64,000 nucleotides of DNA from Kitasatospora arboriphila (GTDB taxonomy: Bacteria; Actinomycetota; Actinomycetes; Mycobacteriales; Mycobacteriaceae): assembly GCF_000717275.1 (NCBI RefSeq), contig NZ_JNYV01000005.1, positions 1 through 64,000 on the forward strand, written 5' to 3'. A model generated the notes under the pieces. The model had not been told where the DNA came from and made no database searches. It was given only the letters and a program-made list of their open reading frames with translations. Made by a program: the position numbers and the translations under genes. This document shows, one piece after another, positions 55,366 to 64,000 of the stretch; position 1 is the first letter of the stretch; each line of letters begins with the position of its first letter.

Positions 55366-57123
55366 GTGAGTGTTGTTGGTGAGGCTGCTGGGACTCAGTT
55401 GTGTTTTGACGATCCCGTACTGGACCACCCCGACGACGTCCCCCTGCGGGAGACGACATTCGTGGTGGTGGACCTCGAGACCACCGGGGGAAGCCCGATG
55501 GGCGACCGGATCACCGAGATCGGCGCCGTGAAGGTCCGGGGCGGCGAGGTGCTGGGCGACTTCGCGACTCTCGTGGATCCACAGCGCGGCATTCCCCCAC
55601 ACATCGTTCGACTCACCGGCATCACCGAAGCGATGGTCTACCAGGCCCCGACGATCGACCAGGTTCTCCCGGCCTTCCTCGAATTCGCCCGCGACTCCGT
55701 GATCGTGGCGCACAACGCCCGGTTCGACACCGGCTTCCTGCGCGCCGCTGCCACCGAGCTGGGCCACCCGTGGCCGTTTCGCCGGGTGCTGTGCACCGTG
55801 AAGCTGGCCCGTCGCGTCCTGACCAAAGACGAGGCACCGACCGTCAAACTCTCGGCTCTCGCCGACCTCTTCGCCGTCCAGACCCGTCCGACCCACCGGG
55901 CGCTCGACGACGCCCGTGCAACCGTCGAGGTGATGCACCGGCTCTTCGAACGGGTCGGGAATCTCGGCATCCACACCTTCGGCGACCTCCGCAACTTTCT
56001 GCCCGGTGTCTCTCGCGCCACGCGGAACAAGAGGGGCCTGGCAGACCACCTGCCGTCCGAGCCCGGCGTCTATATGTTCCGTGGCCCCTCTGACGAGGTT
56101 CTGTATGTCGGCACCGCAACCGACCTGCGCAGGCGGGTACGCAGTTATTTCACCGGCTCGGAGAACCGGACCCGGATACGCGAGATGGTGGAACTGGCGA
56201 CGCGCGTCGACCACGTGCAGTGTGCCCATCGGATCGAGGCCGGGGTGCGCGAACTGCGCCTTCTCGGCGCTTACGCGCCGCCCTACAACCGCCGTTCGAA
56301 GTTCCCGCATCTCGGCTGGTGGATATGCCTCACCGAGGAGGCGTTCCCGCGGTTGAAGATCAGCCGGACCCCGACCGCGACCTCGGTCGGCCCCTTTCGT
56401 TCCCGCGCCACTGCCTATGACGTCGCAGACCTCATCGCCGACACATGCGGCCTGCGCACGTGCCGTACCGCACTGCGGGCCACTGCACTTCATGTGTGCG
56501 AGGTGGGCCCGGGCGGGCGGCGCGTGGTCGGCGGTTGCCACGCGGCCACCACTGAACCACTTGCCGCCGAGGCATATCTCCCCCGAGCCCGAACCGTCGC
56601 CGAGCTGTTCAGCGGCCGAAGCGACCTCCCGATTCAGCTGGCTCTGGACAAACTCGAGTCGCTCGCCCGTGCCGAGCTCTTCGAGAACGCCGCGCGGTTG
56701 CGCGATCGCCTCGACCACCTCATCGCCCACCTGGAACGGTGTCAGCGGCTGGCTGCGCTGGCCCGCATCTCAGAAATGGTTGCCGCCGCACCCGATGGAC
56801 GCGGCGGATGGGACCTGGCGGTGATCAGGCACGGCCGCCTCGCAAGCGCCGGGGTCGCCGCGCGGGGCGTTCCGCCGATGCCCGTGGTCGCCGCGCTCGC
56901 GGCCGGTGCGGAGACGGTGATCCCCGAACCGGGACCGCTGTACGGCGCGCCCCACGAGGAAGTCGCGTTGGTGTGCCGGTGGCTCACCGGGCCAGGTGTT
57001 CGAATCGTCTGTGCCACCAGCGGGTTCAGCCTGCCGCGGCACGGTGGCGGCCGGCACGTCCACTGGCGCGACAAGGTTGGTACGGCGCGTCGCACCATCA
57101 CACTCGAGGGCGACCTAGGCTGA
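55366..57123 (+). CDS. DEDDh exonuclease fused to UvrC-like GIY-YIG domain (Rv2191 type)
   Basis: About 585 aa. The N-terminal exonuclease (DnaQ/epsilon fold) shows FVVVDLETTGGSP, VAHNARFDTGFL and HRALDDARATVEV. The middle holds a GIY-YIG nuclease domain (GVYMFRGPSDEVLYVGTATD, RRRVRSYF) and a UVR-type helix (ELFENAARLRDRL). The C-terminal RNase-H endonuclease domain of true UvrC is missing. It is the Cho/UvrC-like repair family. GTG 55366 is chosen because the LexA-like box directly precedes it; an ATG at 55336 would lie upstream of the box. A DNA damage role is inferred. Confidence 0.92.
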   Translation: MSVVGEAAGTQLCFDDPVLDHPDDVPLRETTFVVVDLETTGGSPMGDRITEIGAVKVRGGEVLGDFATLVDPQRGIPPHIVRLTGITEAMVYQAPTIDQVLPAFLEFARDSVIVAHNARFDTGFLRAAATELGHPWPFRRVLCTVKLARRVLTKDEAPTVKLSALADLFAVQTRPTHRALDDARATVEVMHRLFERVGNLGIHTFGDLRNFLPGVSRATRNKRGLADHLPSEPGVYMFRGPSDEVLYVGTATDLRRRVRSYFTGSENRTRIREMVELATRVDHVQCAHRIEAGVRELRLLGAYAPPYNRRSKFPHLGWWICLTEEAFPRLKISRTPTATSVGPFRSRATAYDVADLIADTCGLRTCRTALRATALHVCEVGPGGRRVVGGCHAATTEPLAAEAYLPRARTVAELFSGRSDLPIQLALDKLESLARAELFENAARLRDRLDHLIAHLERCQRLAALARISEMVAAAPDGRGGWDLAVIRHGRLASAGVAARGVPPMPVVAALAAGAETVIPEPGPLYGAPHEEVALVCRWLTGPGVRIVCATSGFSLPRHGGGRHVHWRDKVGTARRTITLEGDLG

Positions 57124-57127
57124 GTCA

Positions 57128-57403
57128 ATGATTACCGCCATCGTCTTGATCCAGACCGATGTCCATCAGATCCCGGAGACCGCTCAGGCTGTGGCCGACA
57201 TCTCAGGGGTCACCGAGGTGTACTCGTGTGCCGGTGACGTCGACCTGATCGCGAAGATCCGAGTCCGGGACCACGCGGAGATCGCCGACGTCGTCACCGC
57301 CGGGATCAGTCGGCTGCCGGGTGTGAAGCACACCGCCACCCACATCGCCTTCAAGAGTTACTCCAGCGCCGACGTCGACGCCGGTTTCTCCATCGGCGAG
57401 TAA
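57128..57403 (+). CDS. Lrp/AsnC ligand-binding (RAM) domain protein
   Basis: 91-aa stand-alone RAM domain without helix-turn-helix. The pattern MITAIVLIQTDVHQIPETAQ, VTEVYSCAGDVDLIAKI and VKHTATHIAFKSYS is the usual beta-alpha-beta-beta-alpha-beta fold that binds amino acids and oligomerises. It begins 4 bp after the exonuclease gene. A partner or sensor role next to trpD is possible but unproven. Confidence 0.9.
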   Translation: MITAIVLIQTDVHQIPETAQAVADISGVTEVYSCAGDVDLIAKIRVRDHAEIADVVTAGISRLPGVKHTATHIAFKSYSSADVDAGFSIGE

Positions 57404-57425
57404 CAAAGGAACAGCCGGTTGGCCG

Positions 57426-57448
57426 CCCCGGTCGGTGGCCCACCGGGG
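57426..57448. terminator. Hairpin between convergent genes
   Basis: CCCCGGT (57426-57432) and ACCGGGG (57442-57448) make a 7-bp GC stem with a 9-nt loop in the 76-bp gap between the RAM-domain gene and the trpD end. It could stop transcription from both sides; there is no T run. Confidence 0.55.
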
Positions 57449-57479
57449 AGCCCGCCGGACAACCCCATGGAGGGGCACG

Positions 57480-58532
57480 TCAGAGGGCGTTGCTCACGCG
57501 CACCCAGTTGTCGAGCAGGGTCGCGGCCGCGCCGGAGTCGATCGCGTCGGCGGCCACGTCGATCTGCGTGCGCAGCTGTTCGTGCAGATCGGCGTCGCGG
57601 TCGGGACGGTAGGCAGTCAGTGCTCCGGCAGCATTGAGCACCACGGCATCGCGTACCGGCCCCGTCGCTCCGGCGAACAGGTCCCGAGCGACCTGCGCGT
57701 TGTGGTCCGCGTCGCCGCCTCGCAGTGCTTCCAGTTCGACGCGGGCCAGACCGATTGTCGTGGGGTCCACCGTCTGTTGGTGCACGGCGCCGTCGACGAC
57801 CTGCCACACGGTTGACGTCGTCGTCGTGGTCAGTTCGTCGAGGCCGTCATCGCCGCGGACGACGAGTACCGAATGACCCCGATCAGCGAATGTCTGCGCA
57901 AGTACCGGCGCGAGATCGGCAAAGGCGCACCCCACCAATCCGCTGGTCGGCTGTGCCGGATTGGTCAGGGGGCCAAGCACATTGAAGACCGTCGGAATGC
58001 CAATTTCCTTGCGGGGGGCCGCCGCGAACCGTAACGCGGGATGAAACACGGGGGCGAAGCAGAAGGCGATGCCGGCCTGGCTGACACAGGTGGCGACGCC
58101 ATCGGCGGTCAGCGCGATCTTGACGCCCAGCGCCTCCAGGACATCGGCGCCACCGCTCTTCGACGACGCCGCGCGGTTGCCGTGCTTGACCACCGGCACA
58201 CCGGCTGCGGCCACCACCACCGATGCCATCGTCGAGATGTTCACCGTGTTCGACCGGTCGCCGCCGGTCCCCACGATGTCGACGCAATCGCCCGTTGTGG
58301 CCACCACACTGGAGTGGGCGAGCATCCCCGTTGCCAGGCCCAGCAGCTCCCCGGGGGTAGGCCCCTTGAGCTTCATCGCCACCCCGAAGGCGGCGATCTG
58401 CGCCGGGGTCGCGTTGTCGGTCATGATCTCGTTCATCGCCCACTCGGCACCGTTGGGATCCAGGTCGTGGCCATCGGCCAGAACACCGAGAATCTGCGGC
58501 CACGTACGGGCCGGAACGTTCGAGTGGGTCAC
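57480..58532 (-). CDS. trpD: Anthranilate phosphoribosyltransferase
   Basis: 350-aa enzyme of tryptophan synthesis joining anthranilate and PRPP. Motifs: [20 protein letters not shown] (PRPP site), [22 protein letters not shown] (anthranilate site), [14 protein letters not shown] and [17 protein letters not shown] start. Position matches Rv2192c. It ends close to the hypothetical gene at 58542, which is upstream on the same strand. Confidence 0.96.
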   Translation of the reverse strand: MTHSNVPARTWPQILGVLADGHDLDPNGAEWAMNEIMTDNATPAQIAAFGVAMKLKGPTPGELLGLATGMLAHSSVVATTGDCVDIVGTGGDRSNTVNISTMASVVVAAAGVPVVKHGNRAASSKSGGADVLEALGVKIALTADGVATCVSQAGIAFCFAPVFHPALRFAAAPRKEIGIPTVFNVLGPLTNPAQPTSGLVGCAFADLAPVLAQTFADRGHSVLVVRGDDGLDELTTTTTSTVWQVVDGAVHQQTVDPTTIGLARVELEALRGGDADHNAQVARDLFAGATGPVRDAVVLNAAGALTAYRPDRDADLHEQLRTQIDVAADAIDSGAAATLLDNWVRVSNAL

Positions 58533-58541
58533 AGTGGCAGC

Positions 58542-59066
58542 CTAGCCACCCCCCGCAAGCTGATTCGTCGGCGGTTGCAGCACCTGCCAGCCCACCGCAG
58601 AGCCGCCGTGCCGCTGGGCCAGACCGGCCATCCGGGAGCGTTCCTGCGACACGTGCAGGGCATCGATCAGCTGTACGCGAGCCAGTGCCACCACCTCGTT
58701 GCCGCCGGCGGCCTCGACACCGGTTCCCGGCGGAACCGGAACGGGTCCGTAATGGTCCTGGGCCGCGAGTTCCAGAGCTCTTGGGACGGCCCCGGACGGC
58801 AGCACCAGCAGGTGCCGCAGAACCGACTGTTCGTGCTCGCGCCAACCGCAATCGGCGAGCACCGCCGACGCCGCCTCCGCGTCGTCGAAACTCTCGGCCG
58901 TCACCACGAGAGACGGATCGTCGGCAGACAACTCCCCGTTGGGCTTTCGGCCGCCGCCGAGCCGACCGGACCATCGTTTCCACCGGGACAGTTCGACCGG
59001 GTTCCCGTTCACGTCGCGAGGCACCCCACCAGCCTTCCAGGTGTGTGATTTCCAGCTCTCGGACAC
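58542..59066 (-). CDS. Hypothetical protein upstream of trpD
   Basis: 174 aa, no domain recognised. It starts with a polar Trp/Lys-rich stretch and has acidic and Val/Ala-rich segments (SLVVTAESFDDAEAASAVLAD, LLVLPSGAVPRALELAAQ) that look like a small alpha/beta domain. It is not obviously membrane-bound. Nine bp before trpD on the same strand and divergent from ctaE (107 bp apart). A longer overlapping frame (57883-59136) is antisense noise over trpD. Confidence 0.6.
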   Translation of the reverse strand: MSESWKSHTWKAGGVPRDVNGNPVELSRWKRWSGRLGGGRKPNGELSADDPSLVVTAESFDDAEAASAVLADCGWREHEQSVLRHLLVLPSGAVPRALELAAQDHYGPVPVPPGTGVEAAGGNEVVALARVQLIDALHVSQERSRMAGLAQRHGGSAVGWQVLQPPTNQLAGGG

Positions 59067-59173
59067 GCCGGGAACAGGGCATATGCATGCGTCTACCTGG
59101 GTCGGCGCGACCCGCCGGAAAAAATTCTGGACCCAAGTAGTCAGCGCTTACTACGAACCGTCATACTTCTGGG

Positions 59174-59785
59174 GTGACTAGCGCTGCAGCACCCACAGGA
59201 TCAGCTATCACCCAGCGCGTGCACTCGCTGAACCGACCCAACATGGTCAGCGTCGGCACGATTGTGTGGCTTTCGAGCGAGCTGATGTTCTTTGCCGGAT
59301 TGTTCGCGATGTACTTCGTCGCGCGAGCCGGAAACTACGGCAACTGGCCGATGGAGCCCACCGAGCTCAACCTGACGTTGGCGATCCCGGTGACCACCGT
59401 GTTGATCCTGTCGTCGGTGACATGCCAGCTCGGTGTCTTCGCCGCCGAGCGTGGCGACGTCTTCGGCCTTCGCCGGTGGTACACGATCACGCTGATCATG
59501 GGCGCGATCTTCGTCGCCGGTCAGGCGTACGAGTACTACCACCTGGTTCACGAGGGCACGACGCTTTCGTCGAGCGCCTACGGCTCGGTGTTCTACATCA
59601 CCACCGGGTTCCACGGCCTGCACGTCATCGGCGGTCTCGTCGCCTTTGTCTTCTTGCTGATCCGCACGCGGTTGAGCAAGTTCACCCCGGCTCAGGCAAC
59701 CGCCGCGATCGTCGTGTCCTACTACTGGCACTTCGTCGACATCGTCTGGATTGCCCTGTTCGCGACCATTTACTTCATCCGGTAA
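59174..59785 (+). CDS. ctaE: Cytochrome aa3 oxidase subunit III
   Basis: 203-aa membrane subunit of the terminal oxidase. Five hydrophobic segments; motifs include [45 protein letters not shown] and [20 protein letters not shown] start. It heads the ctaE-qcrCAB operon, which encodes the bcc-aa3 supercomplex; the other oxidase subunits lie elsewhere. Confidence 0.96.
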   Translation: MTSAAAPTGSAITQRVHSLNRPNMVSVGTIVWLSSELMFFAGLFAMYFVARAGNYGNWPMEPTELNLTLAIPVTTVLILSSVTCQLGVFAAERGDVFGLRRWYTITLIMGAIFVAGQAYEYYHLVHEGTTLSSSAYGSVFYITTGFHGLHVIGGLVAFVFLLIRTRLSKFTPAQATAAIVVSYYWHFVDIVWIALFATIYFIR

Positions 59786-59839
59786 CGCGCACCACACTTT
59801 CGCCCAGGCAGAGTCAGTCCGCTTAGCAGAGAGACACAG

Positions 59840-60763
59840 ATGAGTTCATCTCCCCCACCCACCTCACCCGGGGATTCGGTTGAGGGCGCCCTGAGCGAGG
59901 GCGCAGGCAGGATCGACGCGAAGAAGGCCAAGGCACGCCGCAAGTTGCGACGTCGCGCATCCGGCATCCTGCTGTTGCTCGCAGGTCTTGTGGTCGCCGG
60001 AGGCCTGGCCACCGCGATCACCCCGGACCCGCAGGTCGCCAAGGCGGACAGCGAGTCGAGTGCGGCGCTGATCCAAGATGGCCGCAAGCTCTACGAGACG
60101 TCCTGCATCACGTGCCACGGCGCCAACCTCGAAGGTGTGCTCGACCGCGGACCGTCGCTGGTCGGCGTCGGCGATGCGTCGGTGTACTTCCAGGTCTCGT
60201 CCGGGCGCATGCCCGCGGTCCGTGGTGAGGCTCAGATCCAGCGCAAGCCTGCCAAGTTCACCCAGGCCCAGATCGATCAACTCGGCGCCTACATCCAGTC
60301 GGTCGGCGGCGGCCCCCAGGTCGTGTACGCCAAGGATGCCAACGGAAACGTCATCTTCGAGGACGGCTACCCGGTTGTCGAGCAGGAGCAGTTGCGCGGC
60401 GAGAACATCGGCCGCGGTAGCGAGCTGTTCCGGCTGAACTGCGCGTCGTGCCACAACTTCACCGGTCGCGGTGGCGCACTGTCGTCGGGCAAGTTCGCGC
60501 CGGTCCTCGACCCGGCCAATGAGCAGCAGATCTACACGGCGATGCTGACCGGACCGCAGAACATGCCCAAGTTCTCGGATCGTCAGCTCACCGACGAGGA
60601 AAAGCGGGACATCATCGGCTACGTCAAGTACGCGACGCGCCCCGAGGCACCGGGCGGGTACGCCCTGGGCGGCTTCGGACCGGTCTCCGAGGGAATGGCG
60701 ATGTGGGCTGTCGGCGTAGTGGCTATCGTCGCCGCCGCGATGTGGATGGGATCACGCACATGA
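59840..60763 (+). CDS. qcrC: Diheme cytochrome c of the bcc complex
   Basis: 307 aa. A basic cytoplasmic tail and a signal-anchor ([20 protein letters not shown], about 41-60) precede two cytochrome c domains. Heme motifs are CITCH (Cys89, Cys92, His93) and CASCH (Cys201, Cys204, His205). A C-terminal membrane helix ([16 protein letters not shown]) anchors the second end. It passes electrons directly to the oxidase, replacing a soluble cytochrome c. Its stop overlaps the qcrA start (ATGA). Confidence 0.97.
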   Translation: MSSSPPPTSPGDSVEGALSEGAGRIDAKKAKARRKLRRRASGILLLLAGLVVAGGLATAITPDPQVAKADSESSAALIQDGRKLYETSCITCHGANLEGVLDRGPSLVGVGDASVYFQVSSGRMPAVRGEAQIQRKPAKFTQAQIDQLGAYIQSVGGGPQVVYAKDANGNVIFEDGYPVVEQEQLRGENIGRGSELFRLNCASCHNFTGRGGALSSGKFAPVLDPANEQQIYTAMLTGPQNMPKFSDRQLTDEEKRDIIGYVKYATRPEAPGGYALGGFGPVSEGMAMWAVGVVAIVAAAMWMGSRT

Positions 60764-61932
60764 GCGATCAACACAAATCTGTCCCCACCCAGGACGAGCT
60801 CGACGGGATGAGCAACGACCAGCTGGTCAAGCTCGGAACCAATCTCGATGGTGTGGAGATCATCCACCGTCGGGAACGGTTCCCCGAGCCCGGCAGCAAG
60901 GCTGAGAAGCGCGCGGAGCGGTCGGTCGCGTTCTGGTTCCTGCTGGCCGGCCTGTCAGCAGTGGCCTGCTTCGTGATCTTCATCTTCAACCACTGGGAAT
61001 TCGTGATGCCCGGTGGCGACCACTACTGGCAGTACATCTTCAACACTCCCCTCCTGGGCGTGACCTTCGGATTGTCGATCCTCTCCATCGGCGTGGGCGC
61101 CATCCAGTTCACCAAGAAGTTCATCCCCGAGGAGATCTCGGTCCAGGACCGCCACGACGGTGGCTCCGCCGAGGTCGACAAGAAGACCGCTGCCGCCATG
61201 CTCGGCAACACCGTGACGTCGTCCACGATCGGTCGTCGCAAGATGATCATCGGTGCCGGACTCTTCGGACTCGGAACCTTCGCCGTCACCGGCCTTGTCG
61301 CTCTGGTCGGCGGGATCATCAAGAACCCGTGGGCGGAGGGCAAGGATTCTCCGCTCTGGAACACCGGGTGGTCGCCGATCCACAACTCGCCCGAAACCCC
61401 CAACGAGACGGTCTTCCTGCGTCGCGACACCGGCAACCCGCACCAGGTGGTCCTCGTCCGGCCAGAAGATCTTGATGCCGGCGGCATGGAGACGGTCTTC
61501 CCATGGCGGGTCTCGGATGGCGTCGGAGAGACCGAAGAATCTCGGCACAAGCTCCTCGAAGGACTGCGTGCGGTCGACAACCCCGTGATGTTGATCCGCC
61601 TGCGTCCCAACGATGCGGCCCGGGCCATCAAGCGCAAGAACCAGGAAAGTTTCAACTACGGCGACTACTTCGCGTACACGAAGGTCTGCTCGCACCTCGG
61701 TTGCCCGGCATCGCTCTTCGAGCAGCAGACCAACCGAATCCTCTGCCCGTGTCACCAGTCCCAGTTCGATGCCCTCGAGTTTGCCAAGCCGATCTTCGGT
61801 CCAGCTGCTCGCGCGCTCGCGCAGTTGCCCATTACTGTGAATGAACAGGGTTATCTGGTGGCGGCCGGCGACTTCATCGAACCCGTCGGGCCGGCGTTCT
61901 GGGAACGCGGCCAGGGGAAGGACAGACCATGA
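60760..61932 (+). CDS. qcrA: Rieske iron-sulfur subunit of the bcc complex
   Basis: 390 aa. Three membrane segments near the N-terminus and middle ([20 protein letters not shown]; the next about 100-120; [18 protein letters not shown]). The 2Fe-2S ligands are in CSHLGCP (Cys310, His312) and CPCHQSQFD (Cys329, His332). The ATG at 60760 overlaps the qcrC stop and its stop overlaps the qcrB start, both as ATGA, so the three qcr subunits are translationally coupled. Confidence 0.97.
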   Translation: MSDQHKSVPTQDELDGMSNDQLVKLGTNLDGVEIIHRRERFPEPGSKAEKRAERSVAFWFLLAGLSAVACFVIFIFNHWEFVMPGGDHYWQYIFNTPLLGVTFGLSILSIGVGAIQFTKKFIPEEISVQDRHDGGSAEVDKKTAAAMLGNTVTSSTIGRRKMIIGAGLFGLGTFAVTGLVALVGGIIKNPWAEGKDSPLWNTGWSPIHNSPETPNETVFLRRDTGNPHQVVLVRPEDLDAGGMETVFPWRVSDGVGETEESRHKLLEGLRAVDNPVMLIRLRPNDAARAIKRKNQESFNYGDYFAYTKVCSHLGCPASLFEQQTNRILCPCHQSQFDALEFAKPIFGPAARALAQLPITVNEQGYLVAAGDFIEPVGPAFWERGQGKDRP

Positions 61933-63545
61933 GTAAACTCGCGCAACGCGCAGAAGAGGTCGACAGCCGGTATCACCTGGCTCCCGGTCTCCGTCGGCAG
62001 ATCAACAAGGTCTTCCCCACCCACTGGTCCTTCCTTCTCGGCGAGATCGCGCTCTACAGCTTTGTGATCCTGCTGATCTCGGGTGTGTACCTGACGTTCT
62101 TCTTCGATCCGTCGATGAGCGAGGTCGTCTACAACGGCGCCTACGAACCGCTCAACGGCGTGATGATGACCAAGGCGTACGCGACCACACTCGACATCTC
62201 GTTCGAGGTCCGCGGCGGTCTGTTCGTCCGACAGCTCCACCACTGGGCAGCACTGCTGTTCGCGGCGTCGATCATCATCCACATGGCGCGCATCTTCTTC
62301 ACCGGTGCGTTCCGTCGGCCACGTGAGGCCAACTGGGTCATCGGCTGCATGCTGCTGCTCCTGGCGATGTTCGAGGGCTTCTTCGGATACTCACTCCCCG
62401 ACGACCTGCTCTCGGGCACCGGCGTCCGCGCTGCCATGTCGGGCATCGTCCTCGGAATACCGCTTGTCGGTACCTGGATCCACTGGGCCTTGTTCGGCGG
62501 TCAGTTCCCGGGCGACATCATCATTCCGCGGCTCTACATACTGCACGTGCTGCTTTTCCCAGGGATCATCCTGGCCCTGATCGGTGCACACCTCGCACTG
62601 GTCTGGTACCAGAAGCACACTCAGTTCCCCGGCCCCGGCCGCACCGAACAGAACGTTGTCGGCGTCCGCATTCTCCCGATCTTCGCGGCGAAGGCCGGTG
62701 CGCTGTTCGCGGTCACCTTCGGCTTCCTCGCGATCATCTCCGGCATCTTCCAGATCAACCCGGTGTGGGTCCTCGGACCATACAACCCGGCGCACGTGTC
62801 GGCCGGTTCGCAGCCCGACATCTACATGATGTGGACCGACGGACTTGCCCGCCTGATGCCGGCGTGGGAGGTCTACTTCGGAAACGCGTACACGATCCCA
62901 GCGATCTTTTGGGTGGTTGTTGTCATCGGGATCATCATCACCGTGATGTTCGCCTATCCCTGGATAGAGAAGCGCCTCACCGGCGACGATGCCCACCACA
63001 ACCTGCTGCAGCGGCCTCGCGACACCCCGGTGCGTACAGGTATCGGCGCGATGGCACTCGCCTTCTACATCGTGCTCACCGTGTCGTGCATGAACGACAT
63101 CATCGCGTACAAGTTCCACATATCGCTCAACGCGACCACGTGGATGGGACGTATCGGCCTGATCATCGTGCCGCCGCTCGCGTACTACATCGCTTACCGC
63201 TGGGCCCTGGCCCTGCAGCGCAGTGACCGCTTCGTGCTCGAGCACGGTATCGAGACCGGAATCATCAAGCGTCTCCCGCATGGTGAGTACATCGAGCTGC
63301 ATCAGCCGCTCGGACCTCTCGATGATCACGGTCATCCGCTTCCGATGCCGTACGAGGGTGCAGCGTTGCCCAAGCGGATGAACAAGCTGGGCTCGGCCGG
63401 ACACCCCGGTAGCGGTTCGCTCCTGGTGGCCGACCCGCCGGAAGAGCAGCAGCGTCAGATCGAGCTCGACAGCGAAGCCCACCACGTCGAGAAGGATGCG
63501 CTGCGCGCTCTTCAGGCTCGTGGCGGAAGCCCGTTCACCGACTGA
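61929..63545 (+). CDS. qcrB: Cytochrome b subunit of the bcc complex
   Basis: 538-aa membrane protein with about nine helices and two heme b sites. Features include [21 protein letters not shown] and [25 protein letters not shown] with the heme His pairs, [15 protein letters not shown], and the quinol-site region with a PEVY/PDWY-type loop (around MPAWEVYFG). A long polar C-terminal tail (about 430-538) is typical for actinobacteria. It is the target of bcc inhibitors such as Q203 in mycobacteria. A terminator follows. Confidence 0.97.
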   Translation: MSKLAQRAEEVDSRYHLAPGLRRQINKVFPTHWSFLLGEIALYSFVILLISGVYLTFFFDPSMSEVVYNGAYEPLNGVMMTKAYATTLDISFEVRGGLFVRQLHHWAALLFAASIIIHMARIFFTGAFRRPREANWVIGCMLLLLAMFEGFFGYSLPDDLLSGTGVRAAMSGIVLGIPLVGTWIHWALFGGQFPGDIIIPRLYILHVLLFPGIILALIGAHLALVWYQKHTQFPGPGRTEQNVVGVRILPIFAAKAGALFAVTFGFLAIISGIFQINPVWVLGPYNPAHVSAGSQPDIYMMWTDGLARLMPAWEVYFGNAYTIPAIFWVVVVIGIIITVMFAYPWIEKRLTGDDAHHNLLQRPRDTPVRTGIGAMALAFYIVLTVSCMNDIIAYKFHISLNATTWMGRIGLIIVPPLAYYIAYRWALALQRSDRFVLEHGIETGIIKRLPHGEYIELHQPLGPLDDHGHPLPMPYEGAALPKRMNKLGSAGHPGSGSLLVADPPEEQQRQIELDSEAHHVEKDALRALQARGGSPFTD

Positions 63546-63563
63546 TCTGCAACACCACAAGAG

Positions 63564-63596
63564 ATCCGGGTCCCATATCGGGGCCCGGATTTTTTG
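63564..63596 (+). terminator. Intrinsic terminator of the ctaE-qcrCAB operon
   Basis: Arms 63564-63574 and 63580-63590 pair over 11 bp with one G-T wobble around a 5-nt loop, followed by a run of six T. It lies 18 bp after the qcrB stop. Confidence 0.93.
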
Positions 63597-63830
63597 TGCC
63601 CCGGTTCTTTGTGTAGAGGTTCCTCAGACATGGCACCTCTCCCCTACCCCACCGCCATGCTCGCGATCGGTCTAGACGGCAGGGTGCAGTTTCAGCGCCT
63701 CGACAACGACGGGGAAGACTGAACCACCGGGCGCACAGCGGCCGGTCAAAAGACGATCTGGACCCGGGACTCCCCATTCGAGAACACATGAACAAGCGGG
63801 TTCAGCGGCGGCGCTACTGGGCCGGCAGGA
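63597..63830. other. Intergenic stretch after the qcr terminator
   Basis: 234 bp without a convincing gene. A 30-codon open frame starts at ATG 63630 (MAPLPYPTAM...) and ends with TGA at 63722; it could be a small gene or a remnant, and I give it no function. The minus-strand frame 63535-63795 crosses the terminator and is rejected. Confidence 0.5.
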
Positions 63831-64000
63831 TCACCAGAGGTCGCCGGAGCGCCAGTCGCACATCAGGCGACCATCGGGCCGTCCGATCTCACCGAACACA
63901 TGAACGCCTCCGCGGTCGTCAGGCGTCGTGATCGGGCCGGCTGGCGTCAGCGCCCCGAGTTCGCCCTCCCAAGGGCGCCAGCCTCGTGCACGATAGAGGG
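63831..64000 (-). CDS. C-terminal part of an AAC(2')-like GNAT acetyltransferase (runs off the right edge)
   Basis: The minus strand is open from the window edge to a TGA at 63833-63831, giving 55 residues. The sequence YRARGWRPWEGELGALTPAG, TPDDRGGVHVFGE and the end LMCDWRSGDLW closely resembles the C-terminus of chromosomal aminoglycoside 2'-N-acetyltransferases of mycobacteria (ARGW-PW, TPDD-G, CDWR-GD-W). Native substrate is unknown in this family. The N-terminal acetyl-CoA-binding part is outside the window. Confidence 0.8.
   Translation of the reverse strand, partial: LYRARGWRPWEGELGALTPAGPITTPDDRGGVHVFGEIGRPDGRLMCDWRSGDLW

Noticed and set aside
54907..56730. 607-codon minus-strand open frame
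   Set aside because: Most of it is antisense to the exonuclease/GIY-YIG gene, whose motifs are unmistakable; only the last 93 codons (54907-55188) have a start, RBS and coding character of their own.
57883..59136. 417-codon minus-strand frame overlapping trpD and its neighbour
   Set aside because: Arg/Gly-rich out-of-frame translation of trpD.
63782..63905. 12-mer GAACACATGAAC at 63782-63793 and again at 63894-63905
   Set aside because: Only two copies, the second is inside the acetyltransferase coding sequence, and flanks do not match; probably chance or a small local duplication.

Overview
The window is high-GC DNA of a mycolic-acid actinomycete. I think Gordonia or a close relative of Rhodococcus/Mycobacterium. 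The reasons are a gene order that follows the Mycobacterium tuberculosis order Rv2144c-Rv2196 almost gene for gene (from memory), mycobacterial-type LexA boxes, lipoglycan genes (mptA, pimB), a Wag31/SepF division module, actinobacterial T-box and c-di-AMP leaders, and a CrtO-type carotenoid ketolase closely resembling the Rhodococcus enzyme.

Layout. 1-4990 is a flexible segment: a DUF222/13E12 gene running off the left edge behind a perfect SOS box, a PlsC acyltransferase with a divergent TetR and paired operators, dinB, a deazaflavin-dependent reductase and a second TetR with its own operator pair. 4987-8450 is ileS with a complete T-box leader. 8458-28880 is the division and cell wall (dcw) cluster, all on the minus strand: mraZ, rsmH, ftsL-like, ftsI, murE, a murF remnant, mraY, murD, ftsW, murG, murC, ftsQ, ftsZ, pgeF, pipY, sepF, yggT, wag31. 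Most junctions are ATGA/GTGA overlaps. The notable defect is murF: only a free-standing C-terminal domain (152 aa) remains, so the ATP-binding and catalytic parts of this essential ligase are absent here.

29148-42738 carries a DUF3040 protein and a HEPN-like protein, then an SOS-boxed operon (GNAT, crtO, cruF-like, lppM, glycosyltransferase), then metF, a prenyl diphosphate synthase, mptA, crtB, a Rv2175c-like gene and a PASTA-bearing pknL. Carotenoid genes are thus interleaved with a mycobacterial cell-envelope backbone. 42798-43683 holds a TPP riboswitch fused to the start of a short-chain dehydrogenase gene that has a one-base frameshift.

43708-59066 contains aroG, an exoribonuclease, a second plsC, a ROK glucokinase, an ArsA-like pseudo-ATPase with an apparent CTG start, two SRPBCC proteins, pimB, a peptidase-MA-like membrane protein, two NlpC/P60 hydrolases (one under a c-di-AMP riboswitch), a small Cys-rich protein, an exonuclease/GIY-YIG fusion with an SOS-like box, an AsnC-type RAM domain, trpD and an unknown protein. 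59174-63545 is the respiratory supercomplex cluster ctaE-qcrC-qcrA-qcrB, closed by a terminator. The right edge holds the C-terminus of an AAC(2')-like acetyltransferase.

Together the window joins septal peptidoglycan synthesis, envelope lipid/glycan assembly and respiration. Several RNA switches (T-box, TPP, c-di-AMP) and three LexA-type sites are superimposed. All statements come from reading the sequence; family names and M. tuberculosis comparisons are from memory and no database was searched.
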